Of a stretch of DNA of 64,000 nt, positions 27,446 to 42,400 are shown piece by piece. Origin of the DNA: Trogon surrucura. Its lineage: Eukaryota > Chordata > Aves > Trogoniformes > Trogonidae. Every line of letters starts with the position of its first letter. Position 1 is the stretch's first letter. A program made the position numbers and the translations under genes. The stretch covers positions 124,071,191 to 124,135,190 of the forward strand of contig CM036618.1 of the NCBI GenBank assembly GCA_020746105.1, written 5' to 3'. The notes beneath the pieces were generated by a model. It did not search any database. It saw only the letters and a program-made list of their open reading frames with translations, and had not been told where the DNA came from.

Positions 27446-30400
27446 AGCCATCAGTTAGTCCTAGCTCTTCCATTTTGTTTGAAAGTTTCATCAGGATTTT
27501 TTAGCAAATATTTTGCAACAGTAGCTTCCCACCTTTATCAGCATGGTTGCAATTTTTTTACACAGTAGGACAAGCTAAAACATCTTCTGTCTAGGAAAAT
27601 GTTGCATTTTACAACTTACACATGAAAGCAGCAGAACGCTAAGACAGAGGAATCTGTTTTCTGGCTGTAGGTATTTGTATGTCCTTTTTTAGATTTAGTT
27701 CACTTGACTGTCTTCTGTAGCGTTGAGGGTTTGTGGTGGCTGAGTACGCATATTGGCTGGGTACATGCGATGCCTCAGTGACTTGACTTCATGCTATCTC
27801 TCAGAGATACACTTTTAATTCAGCTATTCCTGGCTCTTAAGATAGAATCAAATTCCTTGCAGTCTAAGGTGCTGAAGAGTATGAAAACTATTGAAGCTAA
27901 AAATAACGAGACTGAGCAGAAGAGGCTTCAAGTCTCTGAACAGTGATTCCTGAAACTATTTTGCTGAAGGTGGTTAGTGAAAAATGATCATGCCTTTTAG
28001 GGAGGGAAAGAATTTTTTTGTGCTGTTTGGACCACAAGAGGAAAAAGTGGTGTTTTCTTCCTTAATGAGGACACTCTCAGCTTGGGGAAATAACATGTGT
28101 AAAGAGATATTTTGTTTTGCTCTTCACTTGGCAGACAGCCAAGAATCTGAGTTTCAGAATTCAGGTTGATGCTCAGACAACCTCCTACCTTATTTAAAAA
28201 CTTGATTACCCTCACCTAAAAACTTCCCTGCAGAGTAATTTCAGGTGTCCAAAATTCTTGTCACCCTTGAACAGAAAGATCTGGGCTACTTCTTCTCCTT
28301 TCTTTTTCCTCTCCTTCCTCGTATATTTAGATATTAAACCCTCATGTACTTAGATATTAAACTGTATTTTTTGCATTGCTTTTTCCCCTTCACAACTGTT
28401 CTCTTAGCTCATGTCAACTCTTGCTTTCTCAATTTTTGTTTAAGCTCACCAACTGAATTTATGGCAGCATCATTTAAATGCCTCTTCCCCTCTCTCTACT
28501 CCACATTCGTGGAATGTTTTCAGATGTTCTCTGAAAAAAACAACCCCAAAAGTAGTGAATTTTTTCACTCAACTCACTAAAAAAGCTGAGATCGGTGTTT
28601 CCCATCTGTTCTTATGTTGTAGTTCCTAATTCAGTGAGTTTTGTTAAGAAACGTTAGGTTTCATCCTTTACAAAGCTACTCATTGTATTGCTACGTTTTC
28701 TAAAAGGTTTTCCATTATATTTTTCAGTGATACTGTTGATTTACTGTTGTATTTCACCCAGTACTGAGCTGATGTGGTTTTGTAGCTGTGTGGTGAATTG
28801 TGTTGAGAATTGACTGCTTGGATAAATGAGGTTTTCTTCTGGGGTTATTTTGCTGTGGGATTTGTTCCTGGATCTGGGTCATCATGTGGCTACCAAGTAT
28901 TGCACCACAGCCTTAGATTAAAATGTTTATAGGACTTTAACCCAGTCGTCTTAGAGAGGCATTCTTTGACCTACCAGGAGAATGCATGACCTGTAGTTTC
29001 CTCTCAGATAGTTTTATTGACAGTAACAAACAAAATTCTAGTTCTAATGCTCACCTTTCATAAGTGCAGTTCAGAAACATCAGGTTGTGTCAGAGACTGC
29101 ATAGCTTGCACCCTTCCCCGCAGTCTGGGGGAACGCCTGGGGAAACTAATGTCAAAGGGGCTTGAATTTCCTTTCTTGGAAGTCAAGCAGTTATTTTTGG
29201 CCAGTGTGAATTGCCAGTGAATTTAAAAGTCTAGGGAAAACTTAACAGAGATCATCTACCCCAATGTGTTGTCTAGATATTCAGCGTGAGAAAGATCCAG
29301 AGACAATTAGAGTGGCTGCTACCTTTTTCATTCTCTTCCTCTCCTTCTCCTTCACCCACAACACAGACTTGTAGAGAGTATCAAGTTCTTTAAATGACTT
29401 TTTCTCTTGCTAACCCGATGACAAAATCTGTGAAAAATAGCTAATGCATCTTATTAGCAGGGTAAATGTTCTTACCAGGAAGGTCTCTATGACTTAGATA
29501 CCTAACTTTTAAAACCATTCATTGTAGAGCTACTTTCGTGTTACAGGGACAAGCATATTTATAGTTTGATCATAATATGTGGGTTTCAGTCTCATTATTT
29601 ACTTCACTATGAAGACAGGAGATTTTTCTATAACCTTTTGAAGAACTTCTTCCAAAAGAAAATTCGAGCATATTTTTACGGAAAATTAAGTTCTTGCTAA
29701 GTTGCCTGAATTGTAGTGATGCTGTATTGTAGTTGTCATGTAAAAATTTGCAAATTACTCTATGAAAAAATACTTCTGGATTACAAAAAATACAGACTGT
29801 ATGAAAGAAACTCTAACATAGCTGGAAATTCAAATTAAACTACATTGAAAAATATTGGAAATTACACTTAAATCGTTTAATAAATAAAAGTTATCATAGG
29901 TTGCCCTTCTTATTTGGGGCAGCTCAGAGCTCAGTGATTTCTTAAGAATCTCTCAAGACTGAAGGTCTCTTTATAATTATTAAAGTAAAAATGGAATAAG
30001 TGACAAGACACAAACTTAAATCATAGGCTAATTTATCTATCAGCTGGCATTTTATTTTTATCTAGATAAAGTTCTGGAATTGCTTGTGAGTTAAGATGTT
30101 CACTCTGTGTGAAAGAGAGGAAACTTACGAACAAGCTGGAAGACCACCGAGCAAAAAGAACTTTTCCTGAAATGGAAACATTTGGGAAATAAGTCAGACA
30201 TCCTTCTCTTACACTGAAATTATTTTTATTTTGTGAATCCCTGAACCAGTTCTCAGAAATATATTTCATAGTATATCAGAGAACAAAATACTTATTGCTG
30301 GTAATAACTTTGTCATTTTAAAAGGCAATATATTTAGTGATTAGTGTGCCCTCACCAGAACTTTCTGGGAGGAACAATTCTCTCTGGCAAACACAAAGGC

Positions 30401-33400
30401 TACATTCTGCCTTTCACAAGGATCCCCTTGTTTTTGGTCATCCTCAACAAATCCGTATCAAATGAATGTTTACCTTCAGAAATCTGAGATGTCGTTTTAT
30501 CACAGTTGAGCTCACCAGTAGGATAAGGAGTTTTTTACCTCTGAGAATACATCTATTAAAAAAAGGCGTTCCTTCAAAAGAATAATCCATTATTTCTCAG
30601 AAGAAAAAAGTGTTGCCGATTGGAGATACAAAACTGCCATACCCATTTAAAAAGGAGCTCACTCTGTAAGGGCATTTTTGTTCTTTCCTTTGGAGTAGCT
30701 AAAATGCAGCCCGTGACTCTGCATGCTATGTCTGGTAGACACTGAGGAGCAGAACTATTTAGTTTAAAGAGACACTGAGCTGTATGTCCTTTCATATCAG
30801 CGTTGTGTTTATTTAGGATTCATTCGAAAGCTACAGGTTTAAAATTTCAGGTCCAAGAAGAAATTCAGTGGCCCTGGAGCAAAATGACCTCCACTGACTT
30901 ATGACTCGGGTGTTAAAGCATTTGCCTTTTACAGAGCATATGCAATATGATTTTTTTTTTTTCACATTTCATAACCAGAAGTGCATCCATTCAGGTCTCA
31001 TGCATCTAGTGGGTGTATGTTTGCTCACGTGTCCAGATCTGTCTACATTTTATACGTGCCAAATGCAAACTGTGAGGTTTTCTGCTTATATTTTGGTCAC
31101 GTATCAGGAGCACTTCTGCCCAGAGCAAGGGGAAGCAGTGTAAAGCCATGAGAAGGAGCTGGGGGTGAACAGGCTGTTAAGTTCAAGGAACTTTTTTGCA
31201 GGCTGCTTTTCAGTGTGGGTTGAGGACTTGTGATTTAAGATGAGTCTGTAATACTAAGTCTCCCAGCTGCCTCGACAAAATGAAAGTAACTGGGCTGTAG
31301 TCTCTTGAGCTTTGTGGGCGATGCCACTATGGTCACGTGTGCTTGTCAGCATGGAAGCATGTGGATAAGAAGAGCATTTTTCAGAGCTGTGTTTGCTGCT
31401 AAAAGAGACTGGTAGCATATATCAGAATGAATAGTAAGTGCCTGTAGCTGTAAGATCTGCGAAATCGCAACACGCGTGTGGAAAGATCTTGCTTCAGATT
31501 TTGTTAGATAGAAATCCAAGCCCTGAAGCCTGACATGTGCATGCACGAAAGTTTGGGTTGGGGTGGGCACGGTAGGGGTGTTGGGAGGTGGTGGCTGGGT
31601 TTTGGTTTTGGTTTGAAGTGAGGCTGTCAGACATTAAGTAGATCTGGATTTCATGGAACAAATCTGGCTTATCTCTTTCACGAACCCTCTTGGAGCAGAT
31701 ATCCTGTCCAACTGACTTTACAGTATGAGAACTAATTTGTCAATAAGCCATAAATGATACTGTTCATAAGTTGTTGTACTTTGCAAGTTGAAGATTACTT
31801 AAATGTTAGGGGTTATTACCTTTTTTGAAGAGTATAAGAATATTTGATTCCCCGTGTCCTGGAATTAGAATAGGACAGTACGGGGATGGTGTGTTTTTGA
31901 TGATAGGGACTATGCTGAGTTCATCTGTAGGGATTGAGAACAACTGAAGAAGTGGCAATATGCCCTGGAAAAGTGAATCCTGTTTGGAAAACCTACAAAG
32001 GCAATCTCTCTTTACCTAAAGAATCTTTGCTTATTGAGGATGATAAAGAGTGGCAATACTGGAGTTTTAATAGTGGCTTTAAATGTGACTCATAGAGCAG
32101 TGGTAAAAATAATTCTTTTTAGTTCTCTGAGACACCCCCTGCCTCCCGTCCTCTCCTCCTTGTGAAACAGAGTGCTTTTATTCCAGGGCTCTTTAAACTA
32201 CAGGCTGTGCCTTAAATACTGGGATGTCCTCTAACTGCTTCTGGTGCCAAAATCCGGGTAAACAAACCTTTGCTTCAGAGGAAGGAATAGAAAGGAGCCT
32301 ATGCGCTAGTTTCCAGACAGGGCAGTCCTTTCTGGGAGTTCAGCTTTCATTTTGGAGAATTTTTGGTTTCCTTGTCCTGTTTGGTTACGGATTTGCAGTA
32401 CGTCAAGTTCCCTATTATTGTGGATGAAACAAAGTGGGAGTTTTAAAGTATCTGTGTTTATTATATTTATTTATGCTACGTGTATGTATGACGGTGTAAA
32501 ACGTAAGTTTCTAAATTCTATGGGTTGCTATTTATGCAAGAGAATCTAAAAATTTTTAAGTAGTTCTGGGATTTCAGCATAAACTTGGGTTAAATGTCGG
32601 TGTTTATCAAAATCTTACCTGTGAGGCCTTTAAAAGTGGTCTGTAGGCAGTCTCTCTTGAGCTCTATTAACTAATAAAATTGGGAGATTTCTCGGTTGCG
32701 TGTTTGCTGGTGATCCAGAAGGGTGAGTGGGAAATGTTGATATTTGACGTTAGTCTTCCAGCTAAAGAAAGAAATACGGAAATTGTTTGCTTCCTACCTG
32801 AATGAATGAATGTTGATTATGCTTTGTGTTCAAAAAAGTGTTTTTCTGATCACTACAATTACAGGTGTTAGTTTGAAAGAAGTGCTCTCTTAGGGAAGAG
32901 CAGATAATTTTATATACGTTTCCACTCTTGTTTCATCTCTAGGTCAATTGCAAAAGAGCTTGCAGACTGGCTTATCAGCAACAATGTAGTTGAGCACATT
33001 TTTGGACCAAACTTACATATTGAGGTTTGTATAAAATTATTATTATTTTTAGTATAAACATGGAGGAGTAACTTCTTGTTTTAGTAAATCTTTGCTCTAT
33101 ATGTTCTTGCTTTGCAGATCATCAAACAGTGCCAAGTGATTCTGAATTTTCTTGCAGCTGAAGGGAGACTTAGTACTCAACATATAGATTGTATTTGGGC
33201 TGCGGCACAGGTATATATAAAATTTTTATAATTCCAAGAGTGGTAAAAAACCAAACCGGAGAATAGCAACTTGATTTTGGTTTATATTTGTAAAGCCTGA
33301 GTTTCTTACTTTTTCTTGTCTGTCTATTTTGTTGACCAAAATTTCAAGTTGGGTAACTGCCACAATTACTCTTTTTTCGTTAGGTGCAAAAATTCACCTA

Positions 33401-36400
33401 GGCTTCCTTTATCCAGGGAAAGATTGTGGCAGTGAAGCTTACAGCTGTGCTACAGTACTGGATTTAAAATCTATAGAAGGCACCGAGGTTTTATTTTTCG
33501 CTTGGTAAACCTGGAAACTATGATAGGCTTTTTTTAAGGTCATGAAATCCTTTATTTAGGAGTTTTGAATATAGTAGACATTTTGATTTCCTGTTGTGGA
33601 AGCTGTTCCTTCTGTGGTTTCATTCTGCCTTTATTATTAAAAAACTCCCCCTAAAAAAAAAACCAACAAGAAAAACTATACGAAAAATCCTAGAAAACCC
33701 CCTTGAGATTTCAGTGCCATTTTTTCTGAAAAATACTCTCAAAATGAAGTCAGGGTAGTAAAATAAATCTTTTTGAACAGATATAGGGGACATAATTTTA
33801 GAATTTAAAAGTTAAAATTTGAAGGGTTTTTTTTTTAAAGTGTATTCAGTATTTCTCTGTAATTTGTTTCAACCAAATACTACTGTGTACACATTCTGAA
33901 TCCTCTGTAGTCCCTTGTCATTAGAACATGCAGCTGGTATTTTAGTAAGTGCTCATTATAACAGTTTTCACCCTAATAGGCTCCAGCCATTTTCTATATC
34001 AGAGTAATTAATAATTACTTCACTTAGATTTTTTCTGAAGTGATATTTTGTCTTCCTAGATGTTTTCATGCATACAGTAACTCACACCAGTGTTAGACCT
34101 GGATTTTCTTATATTTTTTATGCTATTAAAACAACTTAATGCGATAATTCTTTTGCAGTTCACGCTCTGTTATATTCAAAATACGTATGTTCAGTATCAG
34201 AATTGTGTCTCCTGATTATTTACTGTAAAAGTTTTAAACCTCTGATGTTGTTTATAAGGCTGACACCTTTAGATTAAAGGAATAGAAGGCGTATAAGAAT
34301 GTGTTTTCCACTTTTTAAACTTCTTGACAAAATGTTATCTTCTCTGAATTGAAGCAACTATCTCAAGAGGTTTAAATGCATCCTTGCATAGAACCCACAT
34401 AATTTCATTCCGGTTTGAATCATGTCAAAGCAAGCCTGAAAAGCTACTGACACGTGTATTTTATATGCCAGGAAGACAGAATAAAATAAGTAAAGCATGA
34501 AGAAAACCCTTTCGAGGTACATAGATTGTAACCACCATTAAGAATGTTTATTCAAAATTGCAAGTCTGATGTTGGGAACTATTTCCAAGTTGGGAACTAT
34601 TGGACAAGTGCTTCCTGAGAATTTGTACAACGATGTTTTTTAATTGTTGCAATTTTATCAACCCTTGGATTTTTTTAAAGCTTATTTTGCTATTCCTGTT
34701 ACCTTCTCTGTTTGCAGCTAAAGCATTGCAGTCGTTACATACATGACTTGTTTCCTTCTTTGATCAAAAACTTGGACCCTGTCCCACTCAGACATCTTCT
34801 TAACCTAGTCTCAACTCTTCATCCAAGTGCTCACACTGAACAGGTAACAAGGCAAATAAAGTCATCGTATTGAGAAAATTGTTTGGTATAGTAAGCAGGC
34901 ATTTGGGTTTATTTTGGCCTATCTAAAGTAGGGCATGTAGGGGTAATTGGCTAATGCAGAAGAGAGGCAACTATGTAGTAAAGTTGTCATGCTTCAAGTA
35001 GGGCTTTTCTAGCTTTTGAATTATGGTCTTTTTTTCAGCGGTTTTTGAAGACTGCGTAACCACTGATAGAAGATTTTAACTTCATGTCTGAAATTAAGAA
35101 GTGTTCCACACAACATTATTTTCTGCATTTGTTTATATTGATGAGTTAATCTTGAGGAACTGTAGTATTGGCGTATAGAAAGATTAACAGTGGATCTTTG
35201 CATACAAAACTACTGCTTCTTAACGGCACTGTCGTCTGGTTTTCTTGATAGACCTTGTATTTGGCATCGATGCTTATAAAAGCACTGTGGAATAATGCAC
35301 TAGCAGCTAAGGCTCAGCTGTCAAAACAAAGCTCCTTTGCATCTTTACTGAGTACCAATCTACCCATGGGAAACAAAAAAGGTATGTGGATTTCTACTAG
35401 ATCTGGTAGTTAAATTTTTAATTTTCATAGTCTCCTTGTTGACTTTGGACAAAACGGATGTGTAGAATTTTTGACTTGAAATGTTTCTAACAAATGTCAT
35501 GCTGGCATATTTTTCCAGCAGAAGTTTTGGATAAAACAAAAGCATGAAAGCTTTGTGAGCACGTTTGGAAAGCTTTCTACTTCAGATAAATTCTGTTTCT
35601 ATATCTAAAGTAGTATGTATTTTTCTATTTTTTTTTTAAATAATTTTTTAATTCAGAAGATGGTCCATAACTCATCAGTAAAGTATTCTTGTTCTGCTGA
35701 ACATCTGTAACTTACATAGCTACATAAAATCTTACAGAAGCTTATCTAGTTTTTACCTAGTTTTTGATATTACGTGCTATTTCTGGGCTTTTTTTTTTTA
35801 CTTGACTGTGTATTTCCCCACAGTCATCACTGAAGGTGCTGCCAAGCCGTTTCACTGTAGTTTCCCTTTCTTTTCCTACTGCTGATTTTTATGAATCATG
35901 GACAACTATATGCTGACAAAAAGATTTTTAGTCACTTATTTTTCCATCCTGCTTTTTTCCTTCAGAAGAAGAGGAGCTCAGAAGAGCAGCCCCCTCACCT
36001 TGTAAGTATAGTTTTAGAAGTACACCACAATCTGATATGTTTGATACTGCAGTGTTTTTCTACAGCTATTCATCTTGAATAGAAGAAAAACTAGTAAAAA
36101 TTTGAAATTATGTTTTTATGAGGAGTCAAATGAAAATTACATTTTGTGTAGAACCTGGGGAGTTCATATAGCTCAAGACATCAGAATACAATTTTTGTAG
36201 TAAAAAGATCCATGTTCTGAAAAGAATTTTTAGTATTTGGGTGCACGGATTATTTGAGTTCTGTCCCTGGTTCAGCTGTTTGCAGGAAGAATGCTGTTGA
36301 GCTCCACGTTTGAGGCAGATTTATGTAATGCTGTTACATTCCAGTTAATTGTATCGCAAAGTAATTGCGCAATGTGGTTTTGAACTAGGGTCACCAGCAG

Positions 36401-39400
36401 CGAGCCCTCAAAGTAGTGACAACAGTGACACCCATCAGAGTGGAGGCAGCGATATTGAAATGGAGGAACAGCTTATTAACAGAACAAAACATGTACAGCA
36501 GCGGCTCTCAGATACAGAGGTAAGAGTGTAAATCTTAAGGCTGTGCATTTTATTACTGGGTTGCCTATTAATACCTACAGAAATAATATTTTTCCATAAT
36601 CATTTCAAAAGCTGAACAGGTACATAACATGTATGCTTACCTGCAGCAGGATAGTGGATAACTAGAATCTTATGTTCCGTGCAGGTTACGTAGAACATAT
36701 CTTACCTTGCCCACGAGCAAGCGTGCTGTAATAAAACTCCTCACATTCCTGCATTTAAATTGTATTTCAGTAAGATTAATCTCCTAGGAAGGGATTACAT
36801 GACATATTGTTTGTGTCACACTGTCATTCTGTGTATGTGCAAAGGCTGTGCATATAGCCTGCTACAAATAAGGTAATGGAAAAATAAAATTATTAAATCT
36901 GACTCTTGCTCAGAGCATTTTGTCATTGGGAGCCGAACTGAGAAAGAGCAGAGACTTGTAGATTTGACGCATTTCCTCATAAACGAAGAATGATCTTAGA
37001 ACGATGATGATGCTGATTATATATTAAAACAATTTCAGGAATCCATGCAAGGCAGCTCTGATGAGACAGCCAACAGTGGTGAGGATGGCAGTAGTGGTCC
37101 TGGGAGCAGCAGTGGCCACAGTGATGGATCCAGTAATGAGGCCAACTCCAGTCACGCCAGCCAGTCCGCTGGAAGCCCTGGCAGCGAGGTGCAGTCTGAA
37201 GACATTGCAGATATTGAAGCTCTCAAAGAGGAGGAGGACGAAGAGGAAGAAGATAGGAGTCATAATCCCCAGAAAAGCAGTAGGGGCACAGATCTACGAA
37301 GCAGGAAACTGGAATCGCAGACAGGCATTTGTCTGGGAGATTCACAAGGGCCGTCGGAGAGGAGCAGTGCAAATAACGGGGCAGGAAAGGATCATGTTTT
37401 TAACGCTGACTCTGTGACACCGGTGGATAATCGAATTAGAATGCTAGATGCTTGTCCTCATGCTGAGGATGCAGAGCACGATATGGCAGGGGAAATGAGC
37501 ACTGCTCACATTTCACAAGGTTCTCAAGATTCCTGCATAACTCACACCGGGGACTTCCTTGGGGAAACTATCGGAAATGAATTATTTAACTGTCGACAGT
37601 TCATTGGGCCACAGCATCACCACCATCACCACCACCACCACCATCACCATGATGGGTAGGTAGCTCGACATTTCTTCTGATTCCCTCCCTAACAGAAATA
37701 AAAGTGGTAGCTAAATATTCTGTTTGGGCAGAAATTTGTGTGGATGTTTTGCTGTAGTTCTGGATAGTTTTGCTATAGCTCAGGATAATTTTGTCCAATG
37801 ATAGTAATCACCAATAGTTACACAGTACCCTGTTTTGTTAAAATATGTGGTTTTTGTAAAGGTTTGGGATTTTTTTTGCATTTAAGAGAATGTTAAAATT
37901 GTTTTGGAAAACACTGTATTTTGTTAACATTAAAAAGTCAACACAATTGCCGTCATAGTGAGACCTTCACTTTATCTGTAATTGTCTTTCAAATTCATAT
38001 GAAGGTCTGCTGTTCAGCTGGATGATTAATCCTGACTTGAGCTTTAGGGAGGTGTCTGCTCCCTTGCAGTCTGCTGTAAATAACTTTCTCTTTGATATTG
38101 TCCATTCCAATATTCTTCTTTTTGCAGACATATGGTTGACGATATGCTCAGTGCGGATGATGTCAGTTGCAGTAGTTCCCAAGTCAGTGCAAAATCAGAG
38201 AAAAACATGGCTGATTTTGATGGGGAAGAGTCTGGCTGTGAAGAAGAGCTTGTACAGATTAACTCCCATGCTGAGCTAACATCTCATCTGCAGCAGCACC
38301 TTCCTAATCTTGCCTCTATCTATCATGAGCATCTTAGTCAAGGTAAGAGTGATAAAAAGAAAACAGGAAAACATTGTACTTGTTGTAACATGGTTTTATA
38401 TAATTTTGAATTAGTCTCCAGTAACTAAAATAATCAAATTATTTTAACCATACATGTGTATTTGCCCAGAGAAACCACGGTGACTACTGAGATTTCAAGA
38501 GATTAATTTTTGGATCACATTAGGTGTAGTTGTATTTACCTTTCTAATTTCTTTTTCCCCATTTTCTATTGAAGCTTTAAATGCAAGTTGAAACAAATAA
38601 AAGCACTGAAAAATGTTTTTTTCTAATCAATTTCTCTAATTAAAAAAAAGGTGATAATGAAATAAGAGATTTTTTTTCTCTGAAACTTTATGCAGTTCTT
38701 CTTCTGACGAGTAGATTTATTGTGATTCCGTACGTTTGTCGTCTTAAAGGAGTTAACCATAATGGGCCGTACAGAGGATCATTTTGGAAAAATGAGTTAA
38801 AATATAAGTTGATATCTTGGGGAGCTTTCCTTAAAGGGCATTTTATGCTATTTCATCTTACACTGCCAAATCTTCTAGTTTACTTCAGGGTGCAATTTAA
38901 GATGCTACTAAAACACTTCACAGAATTATATCATCTTCCCATATGCTATCGTGGCAGCTTTATTTTCTGTTTTATCGTCCTTTTAAAATATAATGGAGGG
39001 TATCATTAGTGAAGGTTTGACATTTTTCTTCAGTGGTCTGGCAGAACCAGGTTTGCTATCTTCTAGCAGAGAGTAAAAACAGTACTATTTATATCTTCTC
39101 CTGGAACACAGCTGAGTGAGAAGTCTCTTTTTTCTTCAGGCTTAACATTTCTTGTTATGTGGAACTGAATTATAATTTCAGCCTGACATTGAAAATTTGG
39201 AAGGATTTTTTTTTCCCCTACACTACAGAGTTGAATAAACTCCTAAAACTTTGTGGTTGAAACATGCTGTAAATCAGCATATTTTTTCAATATTTTCCAT
39301 AGATATTACACATCATACTGAAGATCCAAATTATTGTTTGAGCATGAGGCCTTCAGTGCAGATTATTTTTGACACCCCTAGTTTTGCACGTGCAAATAAT

Positions 39401-42400
39401 TACAGCGTGCTGCACGCAGTCTAAATTTTCTCCTTGACTTTGCTGTTACATGAAAATAGTATCAAATAGTAGATAAATGAATGGTACCAGCTGTGGCCAC
39501 ACAGAAGAAGGGAAATGTCTCTCAGTGTTTATGAAAACATGATGAGTTTCTCAAATCATGCACTTTGATACTCTTATCTTGTATAAAAAATGGAATTTGT
39601 TTTTCCTGTTTTCAGTTAGATACAGCAGATCGTGCGCTATGAGGGGAATTTACTGAAATGTGCTTCTTTTCTTGCTTTCCAACCGTGGAGGCTATAAAGA
39701 TACTTCCCTTTGCACCACAGCACTACAAAAAGACTTAAGAAATATTTTAATCACTCAATGAGTGAAATCTAATTGAATTAAGAAGTAATTGCACGTGCAT
39801 CTGCAGTTCTTAAGTACTGTTTTTATTGCACCTTGCCATTAGCCAAAAATAGTGTAAATATTGGCTTAACTGTCCTCTTGGCTTCTTGTGTGGTCATAAT
39901 GTTTTGTCTTCTTTGAAGAACCTGTATGAGGAAAAAGGCTGCAATTACAGTGTTGTTGTACGCACTTTAAAATAGCCAAGCTTACAAATAAAGCGTGTTG
40001 TCGTTCATGCACTTAAGGGATGATGTTTGGATTAGATAGTTCCTTCTATTTCTTCAATAATGGTCTTTGTATTTTGTTCAGGACCAGCAGTTCATAAACA
40101 TCAATATAATAGCAATGCGGTGACGGACATTAATTTGGATAATGTTTGTAAGAAAGGAAATACCCTTTTGTGGGATCTGGTCCAGGATGAAGATGCAGTA
40201 AGTTGAATACCAGAAAATAATATTTTTTAAAAAAGAAAATCAATATATACTATTCAGTGACCTTTCTTTCTACTTGCTGTAGATTCATCTCTCTGAAGGG
40301 TTAATAAATGAAGCAGAGAAGCTGCTCTGTTCTTTAGTATGCTGGTTCACTGACAGACAGATTCGAATGAGATTTATTGAAGGCTGCTTAGAAAATTTAG
40401 CAAACAACAGGTAACTTAAATTATCTGTTTTTACGTTTATCTACTTTTGCGACATGTAGGAAATTCAAGTTGACTGTAACAGTTATTTAACTTCACAGGA
40501 AGGCAAGTTAAACCAGCAAAAGCATAAAATAGTAGTAAGGTGCTACGGATGTATTTGATGTTCCACTTTTCTATTCTGTTAGTGTCCTGAATTTCTCATT
40601 TTGTTGCATTTGTCTGTTCTCCCTTCTGCCAGAGGTTACTCCCTTCCTACCACTTGGTGAAATTGGCGTCTTAGCCAGTTGAGTGCAAGGTCAGGTGGCT
40701 TAGCGTAAGCGTTTTGAACTGAATATGTAGATTTTACATGCAAGTGGCTGCAGAGCGGACAAGTTATTTTCCACTGAATCTGTCGTGGGCTTTACTTTCT
40801 TTGAAGAAGCAGCTGGAGGTGGAAGTTAATACCTTGACCTCAGATAACTTGTTTTAATACCAGTCAAAGCCATGAGATTGTGCAGTTTGAAGACTAGCAA
40901 AAGTGAAATTTATTTTATTGATGCAACCAATCAACTGTGGGACATTGCCTGCAGTGTTACCCTTTTGCTAAGGACTTGTATGTGTGAGATGAGTTACAAG
41001 TACACTGAGATATTAATAAATAAATGTGAAAATTCTTATCACTGATATGAATGTTCAGTTAAATGCAGTTTATACACCTGAGTTTTTCTAGATAGTTGTC
41101 TTAAATGCACACCTACTTGTGTCTGTAACAAGTTTGAGTCAGATTTATTTCTGTCATGTTATCTGTTTGTAGAAGGCACAATCTTTTTGCTGAAATTTCA
41201 AAATTTACATATTATGAAACTCAAACCCAAAAATTTACCTTTTGAAATTTACATAACTTTGAGTAAGCAGAATGTATGCTGGTTTATTTTTATACTTTTC
41301 CAAGAGATGCGTGTCTAAGATATTAACATGTAAGAGTTTAAAGTAGGTGTGTTTCAGATTGAGAAAACTAATTGACTGACGTGATGATAAACTTCACACA
41401 GATCATTTCTGTGCTTTCAGTTAGCATATTTGCTCATTGAACCTGAGCTTCTCAAAATAATTTTAAAACTGCCTAGTTTAATTCCGTCGAAATCATATAT
41501 TGTCGTGACGTCTCACTTTCTTCTTTAGATCAGTAGTAGTTTCACTTCGTCTTCTTCCAAAGCTGTTTGGTACGTTTCAACAATTTGGCAGCAGTTACGA
41601 TACACATTGGATAACGATGTAAGTAGCTCCTTGTCCTCGGCCCACAGAAGTGATAACATTTAGGGGACTGCTGCAAGGCTTTGCTCCTCTAGTGTGCTCC
41701 AAATTAATACGACCTAAGGTTATCTGGCTGATGTATGAACTTGTCTAATCACTCAGGCAAAGGTTTCTTAATAATACACACTGTGAGGTGGAGACTAATT
41801 TATTTTCTTAATCCCTCCCTATTTAAATTCCAAAGGACTTAGAGGCAGTGCTAGACATCCACATTGTAAAAGTCTGTAATAACTTGATGTTACATTATCC
41901 TGCTCTGATTGTATATCAGATGCTTCTCAGTAATAAAAATTTAAGTTTGTAAGAAAACATTTGAGATGTGAAGATGTATATTATAGCATTCCTTGCTAGA
42001 ACAAACTGTATAACAAGCTGGTCTAACTATAGAGAACAGACTACTGGAACTTCTGGGAGAGATTACAGTGATTCTCAGCAATTTTCCTTGACCTTTTTGA
42101 CATGACACCTAACTGCATGCCCAGTTCTGAGTTTTGGCTTAGAATTAGGGCTTTTAGGAACAGTTTTCATGATCTCAGAAGGGAGTGTTCTGTCAATCCT
42201 GTGCCTGAAAACGACGACGCTGTAGTGCCTTATGAATGACAAGGCAGAAGAGAGCGCTGTACTTGGGGAGTACTCCTGAATTCATTGTAGACGGAAAATT
42301 GAATGTGTACTTTGGGTTTATGTGTATTAAATTTTCCTACAATAGTTGTCTAACTTCTGCAGCTTTTCTGATGTTTTTAAGCAAATCGTAATACTTTGTG

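Larger units (their letters stand above)
25248..32942 (+). other. USP34 intron 6 (7.7 kb, largest in window)
   Basis: AT-rich. Contains an (AC)11 microsatellite (26027-26048), a T15/A15 palindrome (27413-27446) and a G-quadruplex motif (31555-31585), each listed separately. No transposon, RNA gene or coding exon recognised. Confidence 0.7.

Noticed and set aside
36999..37030. Box C-like ATGATGA followed by CTGA just before exon 13
   Set aside because: Too close to the acceptor, no terminal stem and no second box pair; not a credible box C/D snoRNA.
38722..39009. 95-codon frame in intron 14
   Set aside because: Not recognised, not flanked by matching splice phases, and exons 14-15 already join perfectly.
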